DNA of 64,000 bases, taken from JAJPKK01 sp963747835 (GTDB lineage: Bacteria; Pseudomonadota; Alphaproteobacteria; Rhizobiales; Xanthobacteraceae). Under the pieces are notes generated by a model. The model made no database searches, was not told the DNA's origin, and saw only the letters and a program-made list of their open reading frames with translations. The position numbers were made by a program, and so were the translations under genes. How positions within the stretch are numbered: the first letter of the stretch is position 1; each line of letters opens with the position of its first letter. Of the stretch, positions 26,107 through 34,836 are shown in pieces. The stretch spans positions 2,020,524-2,084,523 of the forward strand of contig CAVVGO010000006.1 in NCBI GenBank assembly GCA_963747835.1, written 5' to 3'.

Positions 26107-27313
26107 ATCCGGTGCCTGGATCGCGGATTTTGACAAGCGCACTCGGGGTTTCAGATCGACGGCTGCGGTCTTGGCCGTGGCGGCGCAGGCGTTCGCGCAG
26201 CATGCGCGCCCACGTCATCAGACGGCGGCGCGCCAACTCCAGCCGGCAGGCCCGGTCGAAAGCGGCACCGGGCGCGAGCGCCACCAGCCAATCGGCCATC
26301 GGCAGGCGCGCGCGCCACAGATGATCAATCATCGGATGATCGGGCGTCGCACAGGAATCCACGAATGCGATGTCAGGATCGGCGAGCATCGCGGCAGTCA
26401 GATCAAGATAGAGCTGGACGCCCGGAGAACCGCCGGCGAAGCGCTCGTCATAGGCGATCTTCCAGCCCCACGCGCCGTGTTGGCTGGCCAGCGTCACCGC
26501 GCAGGCGATCGGCTGCGACCCGCATAAGAGCCGCGTCACCCGCGCCCCGCCGCGCGCCGCGAGCGCCATGACGGCGGTCTCGACAAAGCGCCTTATATCG
26601 GGGTGTTGCGCAATAGCGGTACCGGCCTGACCCTTCCAGCCACCAGCTTCGAGCGAGAGGAAATCCGCGAGCGCTGGTGCGATGTCGGCCGGCGTCTGCG
26701 CCACTGAAAAGCTCACAGATCCGGTGTCGGCGAGGCGGTGGCGCTGGCGGCGCAATTCCTTGCGCCGTTTGCGGCCGATCGCGCGTTCGACGTAGGAGGC
26801 GGCGTCGCCGTCGGGCCTGAGCACGGCGCGCTGGTGCCGGCCGAACGCCGCCCACGCGCCCGGCGCCAGCGCGGCCCGAAGCGCGCCGGCGACCGGCCCG
26901 GCCTCATGCAGCAGCGGAAGCAGCATCTGCTTTGGCAGTGCGTCGTCGCCGGCGACGTGTTCGAGGAACGCCGTCATGATCGCCGAACCGGCGTCGCGGT
27001 CGATGAGCGGCGTTCCGAGCGGTGCGAACGGGTGGGTCCAGCCCACCATGAGCGGCAGCTTCACCCCATAGCGCCGCGCCGCGATCGTGAACGGAAACAG
27101 GCCGACGAGCCGCCGCGGCGTGGCCGACCAAACCAGGATGACCTCGACACCGCGGCCCAACGCGGGCGCCGCCGCGAGCGCGAAATCCGGATCGTAGAAA
27201 ACATTCGGCTCCGTGGCGCTCGCCGCAAGCGCGCGCCACGGCTCCGCGATGTCGGTGAGCGCGGCGAGTGGGCGCCGCTCCGTCGTCAGCGTGGTCTGCG
27301 TGGGCGCCAGCAT
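26093..27313 (-). CDS. GNAT/BioF2-like acetyltransferase (CelD-type)
   Basis: 406 aa. The N-terminal half (WRALAASATEPNVFYDPDF, VGLFPFTIAARRYGV) and the C-terminal half (YVERAIGRKRRKELRRQ, LSLEAGGWKGQAGTAI, GWKIAYDERFAGGSPGVQL) match the BioF2-like GNAT domain, found in proteins making cellulose-like or other exopolysaccharides. The start chosen is ATG 27313, five bases after the flippase stop, so the two form an operon. Its 3' end overlaps the 3' end of the convergent TctC gene by 14 bases. The role in surface polysaccharide is inferred from the pair. Confidence 0.8.
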   Translation of the reverse strand: MLAPTQTTLTTERRPLAALTDIAEPWRALAASATEPNVFYDPDFALAAAPALGRGVEVILVWSATPRRLVGLFPFTIAARRYGVKLPLMVGWTHPFAPLGTPLIDRDAGSAIMTAFLEHVAGDDALPKQMLLPLLHEAGPVAGALRAALAPGAWAAFGRHQRAVLRPDGDAASYVERAIGRKRRKELRRQRHRLADTGSVSFSVAQTPADIAPALADFLSLEAGGWKGQAGTAIAQHPDIRRFVETAVMALAARGGARVTRLLCGSQPIACAVTLASQHGAWGWKIAYDERFAGGSPGVQLYLDLTAAMLADPDIAFVDSCATPDHPMIDHLWRARLPMADWLVALAPGAAFDRACRLELARRRLMTWARMLRERLRRHGQDRSRRSETPSALVKIRDPGTGFIRP

Positions 27314-27318
27314 GTGCG

Positions 27319-28701
27319 TCAAGGCTCGCGGGGGCCGCCCCAGATGAACACGTGGATGCCAAGCCTGCGCTTCGTAAAGACGAACAGCAGGATGGATTCG
27401 GTCAGCACCGCCGACGCGGTCGCGATCGCGGCGCCGAGCAGCCCGAAATGCGGAATAAGGATGACGCACAGCACCAGATTGACCGCGAAGGCGCAGCCAT
27501 AGATCGCGGCGCATATCTTCTGCTGGCCCATCATGCTGAGAATCCGCTCCGCCGGGCCTACGGCGGCGCGGGCGAGCAGGCCGATCATCATGACGAAAAT
27601 CAGCGGATATCCGCTCGCAAATCCTGGTCCGAACAGGCTGAGGATCGGCTCGCCCAACGCCAGCAGGATGACGGCGAGCGCGAGCGACGGCCAGAACGTC
27701 CAGCGGATGGCGTCGGCCACGAACGCGGCGAGGCGCTTGCGATCGCCGGCGACGTGGTATTCGCTGAAGCGATGCCCGCAGGCCGCGCTCACGGCGAAAT
27801 AGATGAAATTGACGAGCGCGAGCGTCTTGGTCGCCGCATAATAGACCGCGACGTCACCGGGGCCGACATAGAGCTGCAGGATCAGCACGTCCACGTAAGT
27901 CAACATGAGGAAGAAGCTTTCGACGAAAAATACCGGCAACGCCGTCCTGATCCAGTGTGCGATCTCGTAGCGGCGCGGGCCGGGCGGCACGTTTGCTTTG
28001 AGCCGCCGGTTGAGCAGCACGAGCTGTACCACGACGACCACCCAGAACGCCGCGCAGGCGGTGATGAGCGTAGTGTCGGCGGTGAGGATGCCGCCGGCGA
28101 AGTAGATGATGCTGGATACCGCCAGGATGATGAGCGGGTGGCTGATGAAGCCCGGCACCAGCGCGAGATCGATCCAGTTGAACGCGCGCGAGGTGGCGTC
28201 CTGTATGGCGCTTACGGCAAAGATCGGCAGCGTCAGGCTCGCGATCAGGAACGGCACGACGTAATAGGCGGCAATGTGGCTGGACAGCGCCAGAACGACG
28301 CCGGCCAGCATGGCGCCGGACGCGATGCCGAGGCCGAAGCACAGCAGGCGGCTGCCCACCAGGAAGCCGCGCAGGCCGTCGAGATTGCCGGACGTGCGAT
28401 ATTCCGGAATGAAGCGCTGGGTCGTGAACGGGATGCCGAGCGGGGTCGCCATGCCGAGAAAGCCGACCCAGGTCCAGACGTAGACGTAGATGCCGAATTC
28501 AAAGCGCCCCATCCAACGCGCCAGCAGGACCTGGCTGATATAAATGATGCCGGCGCTCGCCACCCGAATCAGGAAAGCGGTGCCGGCGACGCGCTGCGCG
28601 GTCGAGCGATGGCTGTCGTCGGCCCGCCACAGCGCGATGCGGGCAAGGAGACCTCCGAACTCGATGCGCGACGAACCTGTTGCTTCACCCAACACCACCA
28701 C
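27319..28701 (-). CDS. Polysaccharide flippase (Wzx/MOP superfamily)
   Basis: 460 aa with about 12 to 14 hydrophobic segments. RVAGTAFLIRVASAGIIYIS, LLARWMGRFEFGIYVYVWTW and the late PAERILSMMGQQKICAAIY are typical of Polysacc_synt flippases, which move lipid-linked oligosaccharide across the inner membrane. No glycosyltransferase cluster is near, only the acetyltransferase gene five bases downstream, so this is a small two-gene unit. It belongs to the MOP superfamily; the substrate is unknown. Confidence 0.85.
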   Translation of the reverse strand: MVVLGEATGSSRIEFGGLLARIALWRADDSHRSTAQRVAGTAFLIRVASAGIIYISQVLLARWMGRFEFGIYVYVWTWVGFLGMATPLGIPFTTQRFIPEYRTSGNLDGLRGFLVGSRLLCFGLGIASGAMLAGVVLALSSHIAAYYVVPFLIASLTLPIFAVSAIQDATSRAFNWIDLALVPGFISHPLIILAVSSIIYFAGGILTADTTLITACAAFWVVVVVQLVLLNRRLKANVPPGPRRYEIAHWIRTALPVFFVESFFLMLTYVDVLILQLYVGPGDVAVYYAATKTLALVNFIYFAVSAACGHRFSEYHVAGDRKRLAAFVADAIRWTFWPSLALAVILLALGEPILSLFGPGFASGYPLIFVMMIGLLARAAVGPAERILSMMGQQKICAAIYGCAFAVNLVLCVILIPHFGLLGAAIATASAVLTESILLFVFTKRRLGIHVFIWGGPREP

Positions 28702-28763
28702 GGCCTCCAGAGCCTTTCGCAGGACCTCGTCTACCGGCCCTGACAGTTCGATCCAAATCGAGT

Positions 28764-28873
28764 GTCATGCTCCGCGAATGCGGAGCACCCAGTAACCCCG
28801 GTGCGAGCGGTGGACACCGTGGGCGCGTCAAAGGCCGGTGGTTACTGGATCGCCTGCCTGCGCGGGCGATGAC
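28764..28873. repeat. Composite palindromic repeat, copy A
   Basis: 110 bp bounded by GTCAT and ATGAC. The left part is a hairpin TGCTCCGC–GAAT–GCGGAGCA (28768-28787) followed by CCCAGTAACC. The right part is GGTTACTGGATCGCC and GCGGGCGATGAC. The unit is an inverted repeat with a variable centre. A second copy lies at 49156-49281. The rest of the gap between the flippase and dapA-like genes (28702-29083) shows no gene. Confidence 0.8.
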
Positions 28874-29083
28874 GCGAGTTGAGATCAAGCCTCAGAAACT
28901 CAAGCCTAGACGGCCGGCCTTAATCTTCGGTTGGCCGGTCGTCCGACCATCCGAGGAGCGGCCGGGAGGATTAAGAATCCGTAAATTCGGGAATTGGCGA
29001 CGCTGGCGCGCCCCGAATTCGTCGGAGCCAGCTAGGTCTTTGAGCCTGTACGGCGCTTTTGATATGGATGCCCGCAATGCCGG

Positions 29084-29989
29084 TCAACGCGGTGTCGGTT
29101 CCGGTTCCGCAATAACCGCCACGTCCTCGAGCGCCGCCGCGACGGCGCGGCGCTCCTCCGCGGTCAGCGCCGGTTGCGGCGGCACCGGATCGCCGACGTC
29201 GTAGCCCTGGAGTTCGAGCCCGGCCTTGATGCAGGCCGCGAGATTGAAGCGCGCGAAGGTCTCGTTGATGCGCCACAGCGATCGTTGCAGCGCCACGGCG
29301 TCGCCCCACCGGCCGGCGCGGCACAGATCGTAAAGCCGCACGCTTTGGCGCGGGATGATGCAGGCCGGGCCCGCCATCCAGCCGACGCCGCCGATCAGCA
29401 TGACGGCAGCCGGGATATGCGCCGACGCGGAGAACACCCCGAGGTCGTCACCGCAGCGGTTCATGATCGAGAGCAGCCGGCCGGTATTGTTCGATGCGTC
29501 CTTGATGTAGCGGATGCGTTTGTGCGTGGCGAGACGCGCGATGACGTCGAGGGTGAGATCGCTGCGCTGGAACTGCGGATTGGTGTACAGCACCACCGGA
29601 ATATCGACCGCGTCCGCGATGGCGCGGAAGTAGCTCTCGACCTGGGCGTCTTTGAGCGGGAAATAGGCTTCCAGGATGGCGAGGATACCGTCGGCGCCCA
29701 TCTGCTGATAGTGCTGCGCCTGGGCGGCGGCATCAGCCGTGGCGGTCGAGGCGACGCCGGCAACCACCGGCACCCGGCCCGCCGCCGCTTCGATGGTGGC
29801 CTTGACCACCGTGGCGCGCTGGTCGCGGTCCAGGTAGGCGAACTCACCGGTCGAGCCGAGCGGCGTGAGCCCATGGACGCCCGCGCCGATCAAGTCATCG
29901 CACAGCCGTTGCAGCACGCCGGTCTTGATGCGGCCGTCGGACTCGACCGGTGAGATGAGGTACGGGAACACGCCGCGGAAGGATGTCAT
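29084..29989 (-). CDS. Dihydrodipicolinate synthase/N-acetylneuraminate lyase family protein
   Basis: 301 aa TIM-barrel class I aldolase. The Schiff-base lysine is in RIRYIKDASNNTG, the pyruvate-binding signature is LTPLGSTGEFAYLD, and the YTNP Tyr is in VVLYTNPQF. It is not the housekeeping DapA by position; family members act on many 2-oxo acids. It lies 34 bases downstream of the acyl-CoA synthetase gene in the same direction, so the two may be one catabolic unit. The substrate is not known. Confidence 0.88.
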   Translation of the reverse strand: MTSFRGVFPYLISPVESDGRIKTGVLQRLCDDLIGAGVHGLTPLGSTGEFAYLDRDQRATVVKATIEAAAGRVPVVAGVASTATADAAAQAQHYQQMGADGILAILEAYFPLKDAQVESYFRAIADAVDIPVVLYTNPQFQRSDLTLDVIARLATHKRIRYIKDASNNTGRLLSIMNRCGDDLGVFSASAHIPAAVMLIGGVGWMAGPACIIPRQSVRLYDLCRAGRWGDAVALQRSLWRINETFARFNLAACIKAGLELQGYDVGDPVPPQPALTAEERRAVAAALEDVAVIAEPEPTPR

Positions 29990-30023
29990 GGAGTTTTCAG
30001 CTTCCCGTGGTGTCCGGGCACGA

Positions 30024-31850
30024 TCATAATCTCACGTCGCCGGCAATAATCCTGCGGTAAAGCGTCTCGTCGAGCAGCACGTAGGCGTCCTCGGCCTGAT
30101 CGCTGAAAAAGATCGGATCGCGGACCTGCGTCGGATCGAACCCCTCCTTCACGAGATCGAGCTTGCGCTGTTTGAACGTTGCGGTGACCTCGATCTCGCT
30201 GCGAATGCGCAGGAATACCGGCCGCGCATAGTCGGGCAGGTGCGACGCGAGGTAGGAGCGCAGCGCCACCAGATCGATGCCGGCCTCGCACACGATTGCC
30301 GCCATGCCGGCGCGGCCGTCATGGCCCGGGATGGCGACCCCGTAGACATTAGCCTCATGGATTCCCGGAAAGGTGCAGATCGCTTCGGACACTTCGGTGG
30401 TCGAAACGTTCTCGCCCTTCCAGCGAAACGTGTCGCCGATGCGGTCGACGAAATAGAAATAGCCGTCGGCGTCACGGCGCATCAGGTCGCCGGAACGAAA
30501 CCAGGAGTCGCCCTGGGCGAACACGTTATGCAGGATCTTGCTGTCATTCTGGTTGGGGTCGGCGTAGCCCTCGAAGCGACCCGCCGGCTTGGAGGGGTCC
30601 TTGAAAATCCGCGCAATCGCCTCACCGATCTCGCCGGGCGATGCTTCCTCACAAAGCCCCTGCGCGCTGCGGATGGGCGCTTGCTTCTCGATATCGAAGC
30701 GGACGATCGTGGTTTGGAAGCTCCTTCTGAGATACCAAGGGATGCGTCCTACCGCGCCAGGTTTTCCCTCGAAGTTGAACAGGGTGACGTTGCCCTCGGT
30801 GGCCGCATAAAACTCCAGAATGGTCGGAATGGCGAACCGCGCCTTGAATTCCTCCCAGATGTCGGGCCGCAATCCGTTGCCGCAGCAGATCCGCAGCCGG
30901 TGCGCCCGCTCTTTTGGGTGCGGCGGCATGTTCAGGAGATAGCGGCACAGCTCGCCGATATACATGAACATCGTGCATTCGTGGCGGACCACGTCATCCC
31001 AGAATTCGCGCGCCGAAAACCTCTCCCGAATGAAGACGGTGCCGCCGCCGATGAGCGTCGCGCCCGTCGCGATCACGCCGCCGCTGCTGTGGTACATCGG
31101 CAGGCAGTCATACATACGATCGTCAGGCCCGGCATTGAGCACGCCGGCGAACCCGTTGCACACCAGCATGAGCCGGAAATGGTTGATATTGGCAGCTTTC
31201 GGCATGCCGGTGGTGCCGGACGTGTAGATAAACAGCGCCTGGTCCTCGATGGTGATCGATGGCAGCTCCGCGGCCGCGAACGGGCTTCCGTCGAGCGTGG
31301 CGATGGCTTCGTCGATGCGCTCACGCTTGCCCGAGCCGCCGGGTGACGTTGCTTCGCCATGAAGCCAAATCGTGGGCGTGCTGTTGCGATGGCGATCGCT
31401 TGACGCGAGGGCATCCGCGAGATCGCCGGCGACGATCAAGTGGCGTGGACGAACGATGTCGATGCAATGGGCGAGCGCCGCGCCGACGAGGTTTGTATTG
31501 AGCAGCGCGACCGTGCCGCCGGCCCGGATGATCCCGAGCCAGATCGCCACATATTCGGGCCGGTTCGCCATCAACAGGGCAACTGCCTCACCCTTGCGAA
31601 TACCCTGAGCCAATGCCCAACGGGAATAGCGGCGCGAGCGATCGGCGAGCGCCCGGTAGGACAAGGTCTCACGGTCCGAGACCAGCGCCGGCTTGTCGCC
31701 GTGGCGTACCGCCAAGTCGTCGACGACCATTGGGAAAATGCGGGTCGGGTGACGGGCGATCGGCGTGGCACGCCGCAGCGTGCGCACGGCGCCGCAGAGA
31801 AAGATCACCTCGTTTCGCAGGCGCTCGAAAGCCCGCTCGAAAGCCCTCAT
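30024..31850 (-). CDS. Long-chain acyl-CoA synthetase (FadD6/VLACS type)
   Basis: 608 aa adenylate-forming enzyme. The AMP/P-loop signature is FIYTSGTTGMPKAANINH, followed by YDCLPMYHSSGG, LEFYAATEGNVTLFNFEGK and the hinge region FYFVDRIGDTFRWKGENVST, then ATFKQRKLDLVKEGFDPT. This order matches the SLC27A/FadD6 fatty-acid transport-linked branch rather than E. coli FadD. Start ATG 31850 has GGGAG upstream. It activates long or very long chains; chain length cannot be read from sequence. Confidence 0.88.
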   Translation of the reverse strand: MRAFERAFERLRNEVIFLCGAVRTLRRATPIARHPTRIFPMVVDDLAVRHGDKPALVSDRETLSYRALADRSRRYSRWALAQGIRKGEAVALLMANRPEYVAIWLGIIRAGGTVALLNTNLVGAALAHCIDIVRPRHLIVAGDLADALASSDRHRNSTPTIWLHGEATSPGGSGKRERIDEAIATLDGSPFAAAELPSITIEDQALFIYTSGTTGMPKAANINHFRLMLVCNGFAGVLNAGPDDRMYDCLPMYHSSGGVIATGATLIGGGTVFIRERFSAREFWDDVVRHECTMFMYIGELCRYLLNMPPHPKERAHRLRICCGNGLRPDIWEEFKARFAIPTILEFYAATEGNVTLFNFEGKPGAVGRIPWYLRRSFQTTIVRFDIEKQAPIRSAQGLCEEASPGEIGEAIARIFKDPSKPAGRFEGYADPNQNDSKILHNVFAQGDSWFRSGDLMRRDADGYFYFVDRIGDTFRWKGENVSTTEVSEAICTFPGIHEANVYGVAIPGHDGRAGMAAIVCEAGIDLVALRSYLASHLPDYARPVFLRIRSEIEVTATFKQRKLDLVKEGFDPTQVRDPIFFSDQAEDAYVLLDETLYRRIIAGDVRL

Positions 31851-31953
31851 GGCGCTCCCAAATCATTGACGGTTCGCTCTTCGTTCCTACGAAAGGCGCC
31901 CGTAACATCTGGGAGTCGCGGCCGGGTGGCAAGCCCCGGGGTCGGCAGTCGCC

Positions 31954-33111
31954 TCAGCGGTCCAAACCGCCGAATGGTACCAGCGGATTGTCCGTGACGG
32001 CGGCACGGTCGGGGCGATCGGGCGCGGCGCGCCCGAGGAAGGCGTCGAACAACTCGCTGATGACGCGTGGTTCGATGTCGCGGACGATGAATACCATGCG
32101 GGTGCTGTGGTCATCGTCCGGCCAGCGCTCGAGCCGCGCCACTGGATGCATGAGATGCTGGACCGCATGGACCACGACCGGCGTCTCGGGGTGCTCGGCG
32201 AGTTGCACCACGCCCTTCATGCGCAGCAGGTTCGGTCCGTGCAGGGAACGGACGAGTTCGAGGAACATCTCGAAGGCACCGGCCGGAATGGCGTCACGGG
32301 TCGTCAGCGCGAACGACCGGATATGGGCATCGTGCCGGTTGGGGTCGTGACCATTGGAATCATGACGATGGCCGGCGTCCGGGTAGGCTTCGGCCGCGAG
32401 CCAGCGTCTCACGTCGGGGCTCTTGCGTCCCGGGTCGTACAGGCCGCAGCCGAGCAGGTTGGCCGCGACGGCCTCGCCCGCCGCGGCATCGAGGATGGTG
32501 GCGGCCGGGTTCAAGGCACGCAACCGCAACATCAGTGTTTCGGCCGCAGCCGGCCCGCCGGGCCGGGCGGCCACGAAATCCATTTTCGTGAGCACCAGCC
32601 GGTCGGCGACAGCGGCTTGTTTCACCGCCTCCGGATGCGCCTCGAGCGTCGCCGCGCCATTGACGGCGTCCACCACCGTCACGATGCCGTCGAGCCGGTA
32701 GCGCATCACCAGATAAGGATGCAGCATCAGCGTATGAATTACCGGTGCCGGATCGGCGAGCCCCGTGGTCTCGATCACGACGCGGGAAAACCGGGCGCGC
32801 CCATTATCGAGACTTCGCAACAGGCGTTCCAGTGCTTCGATCAGATCCCCCCGCAGTGTGCAGCATAGGCAGCCGGTCGACAGCGCCACGATGCCGTCAT
32901 CCACGCGCTGGACCAGGAGATGGTCGACGCCGATCTCGCCGAACTCGTTGATGATTACCGCGGCATCGGTGAGTGCCGGGTCCTTGAGCAGGCGGTTGAG
33001 GAGCGTGGTCTTGCCGGCACCGAGAAAGCCGGTGAGCACGGTCAGCGGAAGCGGCGGCGGTCCTCGAGGAGCGCGATCCTCCGGTTCTTCCGGCGTCCCG
33101 GTCTTCGTCAC
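31954..33111 (-). CDS. G3E GTPase, CobW/COG0523 family metallochaperone
   Basis: 385 aa. Walker A GFLGAGKTTLLNRLLKDP, Glu-rich INEFGEIGVDH, the CxCC metal site GCLCCTLRGDL and the base-specific LVLTKMDFV are all present. A His/Asp-rich insert (GHRHDSNGHDPNRHDAH) sits before the C-terminal CobW_C domain. The family delivers zinc, cobalt or other metals to target enzymes. The gene overlaps the upstream D,D-carboxypeptidase gene by four bases, so the two are coupled; that enzyme is not metal-dependent, so the client is elsewhere. Confidence 0.9.
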   Translation of the reverse strand: MTKTGTPEEPEDRAPRGPPPLPLTVLTGFLGAGKTTLLNRLLKDPALTDAAVIINEFGEIGVDHLLVQRVDDGIVALSTGCLCCTLRGDLIEALERLLRSLDNGRARFSRVVIETTGLADPAPVIHTLMLHPYLVMRYRLDGIVTVVDAVNGAATLEAHPEAVKQAAVADRLVLTKMDFVAARPGGPAAAETLMLRLRALNPAATILDAAAGEAVAANLLGCGLYDPGRKSPDVRRWLAAEAYPDAGHRHDSNGHDPNRHDAHIRSFALTTRDAIPAGAFEMFLELVRSLHGPNLLRMKGVVQLAEHPETPVVVHAVQHLMHPVARLERWPDDDHSTRMVFIVRDIEPRVISELFDAFLGRAAPDRPDRAAVTDNPLVPFGGLDR

Positions 33112-34571
33112 TGCGCCTCGGTTTTGGGCGGGGGCGCCGGTTTCGGCTTGCTGGCGGCGGTGACGGCCGGCTTGGGCTTCGCGTCGGTCCCGTTCGAGGT
33201 CGAGCCGGTCTCGCTGCCGGGCCAGGGCTTGAGCCCATTTGCGCTGGCGGGCGAAGCGGCCGGAGCCGCGGCGGTGGCCGACACGGGCTTTGCCGCCGGC
33301 TTGACCGCAACGGGCTTGACCGCTGCAGGCTTGGCTGCCGCCGGCTGGGGAGCATCAGGTTGGACGGCGACGGGTTTCTCGGCCGGCGGCTTCGCGGCGA
33401 TGGCGGTGGGGGCGGGCTTTTTCCGCGCGGAGGGAGCGGGCGCCGCCCCGGCCGCGCGCGCCGGCCCGATATAGACGTCGACCGGTGGGATGGCGGCGGT
33501 GAGCCCGGTGGTGAGGAGCGCGGCACCCTTGGGCGGCGCGCTGCGCAGGCTCGACAGGAAGAAGGCGCGCTGCCCGCCCGGGTCGTCCGGCGTGCTTCCT
33601 CCGGCGGCCTGGGCAGCCTCGTCTTCGCCGCTTTCCTCCGGCCGGTGACGACCCTTGCCGCAAATGTCCTCGCGCAGATTGGGCGGCGCCGCGGCGATCG
33701 GTACCAGGGAATCCACCGTGCCGAGCGAGGGCATCAGCCAGGACAGCGGATTGGAGGCAAAACCGCGCTCCAACAGTTGCGCGGCCTTTTCGGCCCGCGC
33801 GGTTGACGACTGCGCTCCCAGCACCACCGCGATCAGCCGCTTGTCGCCGCGCGTCGCCGTCGCCACGAGGTTGAATCCGGAGGCGCAGATAAATCCGGTC
33901 TTCATGCCGTCGGCGCCCGGATAGGCGTCGATCAGCCGATTGGTATTGCGGTAAATGCGCTTGCCGAACCTGATAGAGGGAATGTGCCAGTACGAGTCGT
34001 ATTCGGGAAACTCCCGGATCAGGGCGCGGGCCAGGATCGCAAGATCGCGCGCCGAGGTGATCTGCTCGTCGGCCGGCAGGCCGTTGGGATTGACGTAGCT
34101 CGTCTGGGTCATGCCGAGGCGTTTCGCCGCGGCGTTCATCTCGTCGGAGAATTTTTCGATGGAACCGGAAACGCCTTCGGCCAGCACCACCGCCATGTCG
34201 TTCGCGGAATGCACCAGCAGCATCTTGAGGGCATTGTCGACGGTGACCTGGGTGCCGACCTTGAACCCCATTTTGGACGGCTGCTGCGCCACCGCATTGG
34301 GCGACACCGAGAACAGCGTTTCGAGATTGATGCGCCGGTCGCGCAACGCCTTCAGCGTGACATAGGTCGTCATCAGCTTGGTGACGGACGCCGGATACCA
34401 CGGGTAGGTGGCATTCTCGCCTTGGATCACCTTGCCGGAGTCGACCTCGACCAACAGCAACGCTTCCGCGCGCGCGGCGCGGATGTCCGCCAATCCGCCT
34501 GCCAAGATGGTGCCTGCCGTCGATGCAAGTACGCATGCCAGCGACACCAATGACTTTTGCAAAAACGGCAC
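33108..34571 (-). CDS. D-alanyl-D-alanine carboxypeptidase with Ala/Pro/Lys-rich tail
   Basis: 487 aa PBP5-like peptidoglycan enzyme trimming the terminal D-Ala. A signal peptide covers the first 35 residues. Motifs are Ser62-VT-Lys65 in YPASVTKLM, Ser122-A-Asn124 in HSANDMAV and Lys224-Thr-Gly in GMKTGFICASG. After about residue 380 the protein becomes low-complexity, alternating Ala, Pro, Lys and Val, as in some rhizobial DacF proteins; this could span or contact peptidoglycan. The start is GTG 34571. It overlaps the G3E GTPase gene downstream (ATGA). Confidence 0.9.
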   Translation of the reverse strand: MPFLQKSLVSLACVLASTAGTILAGGLADIRAARAEALLLVEVDSGKVIQGENATYPWYPASVTKLMTTYVTLKALRDRRINLETLFSVSPNAVAQQPSKMGFKVGTQVTVDNALKMLLVHSANDMAVVLAEGVSGSIEKFSDEMNAAAKRLGMTQTSYVNPNGLPADEQITSARDLAILARALIREFPEYDSYWHIPSIRFGKRIYRNTNRLIDAYPGADGMKTGFICASGFNLVATATRGDKRLIAVVLGAQSSTARAEKAAQLLERGFASNPLSWLMPSLGTVDSLVPIAAAPPNLREDICGKGRHRPEESGEDEAAQAAGGSTPDDPGGQRAFFLSSLRSAPPKGAALLTTGLTAAIPPVDVYIGPARAAGAAPAPSARKKPAPTAIAAKPPAEKPVAVQPDAPQPAAAKPAAVKPVAVKPAAKPVSATAAAPAASPASANGLKPWPGSETGSTSNGTDAKPKPAVTAASKPKPAPPPKTEAQ

Positions 34572-34836
34572 GATGCGCGGTCCAGTCTCTCGTCTTATCT
34601 AAGGACAACGGGGACGGGCGGCGTGGACGTTTTTACCCCGAACAACCCCGTCTACGCAAAGGTACTGACGCGGATTGCCGCCACCACTATGCTGGCCGCC
34701 AGCCGCAGGGTCCACCATAGCAACCGGACGGCAAATCACAAAGCGCCGAACCGACGCCCAAGGAAAGTGCTCAAGGAACCAGTTCTCGCGCTAAGTTGCT
34801 AAAGAAAGCGCCCAAAATTCGGCAAGGGAGAATGTC

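Noticed and set aside
27268..28743. 491-codon plus frame opposite the flippase
   Set aside because: Charged, repeat-like antisense of a membrane protein; the minus frame has clear transmembrane pattern.
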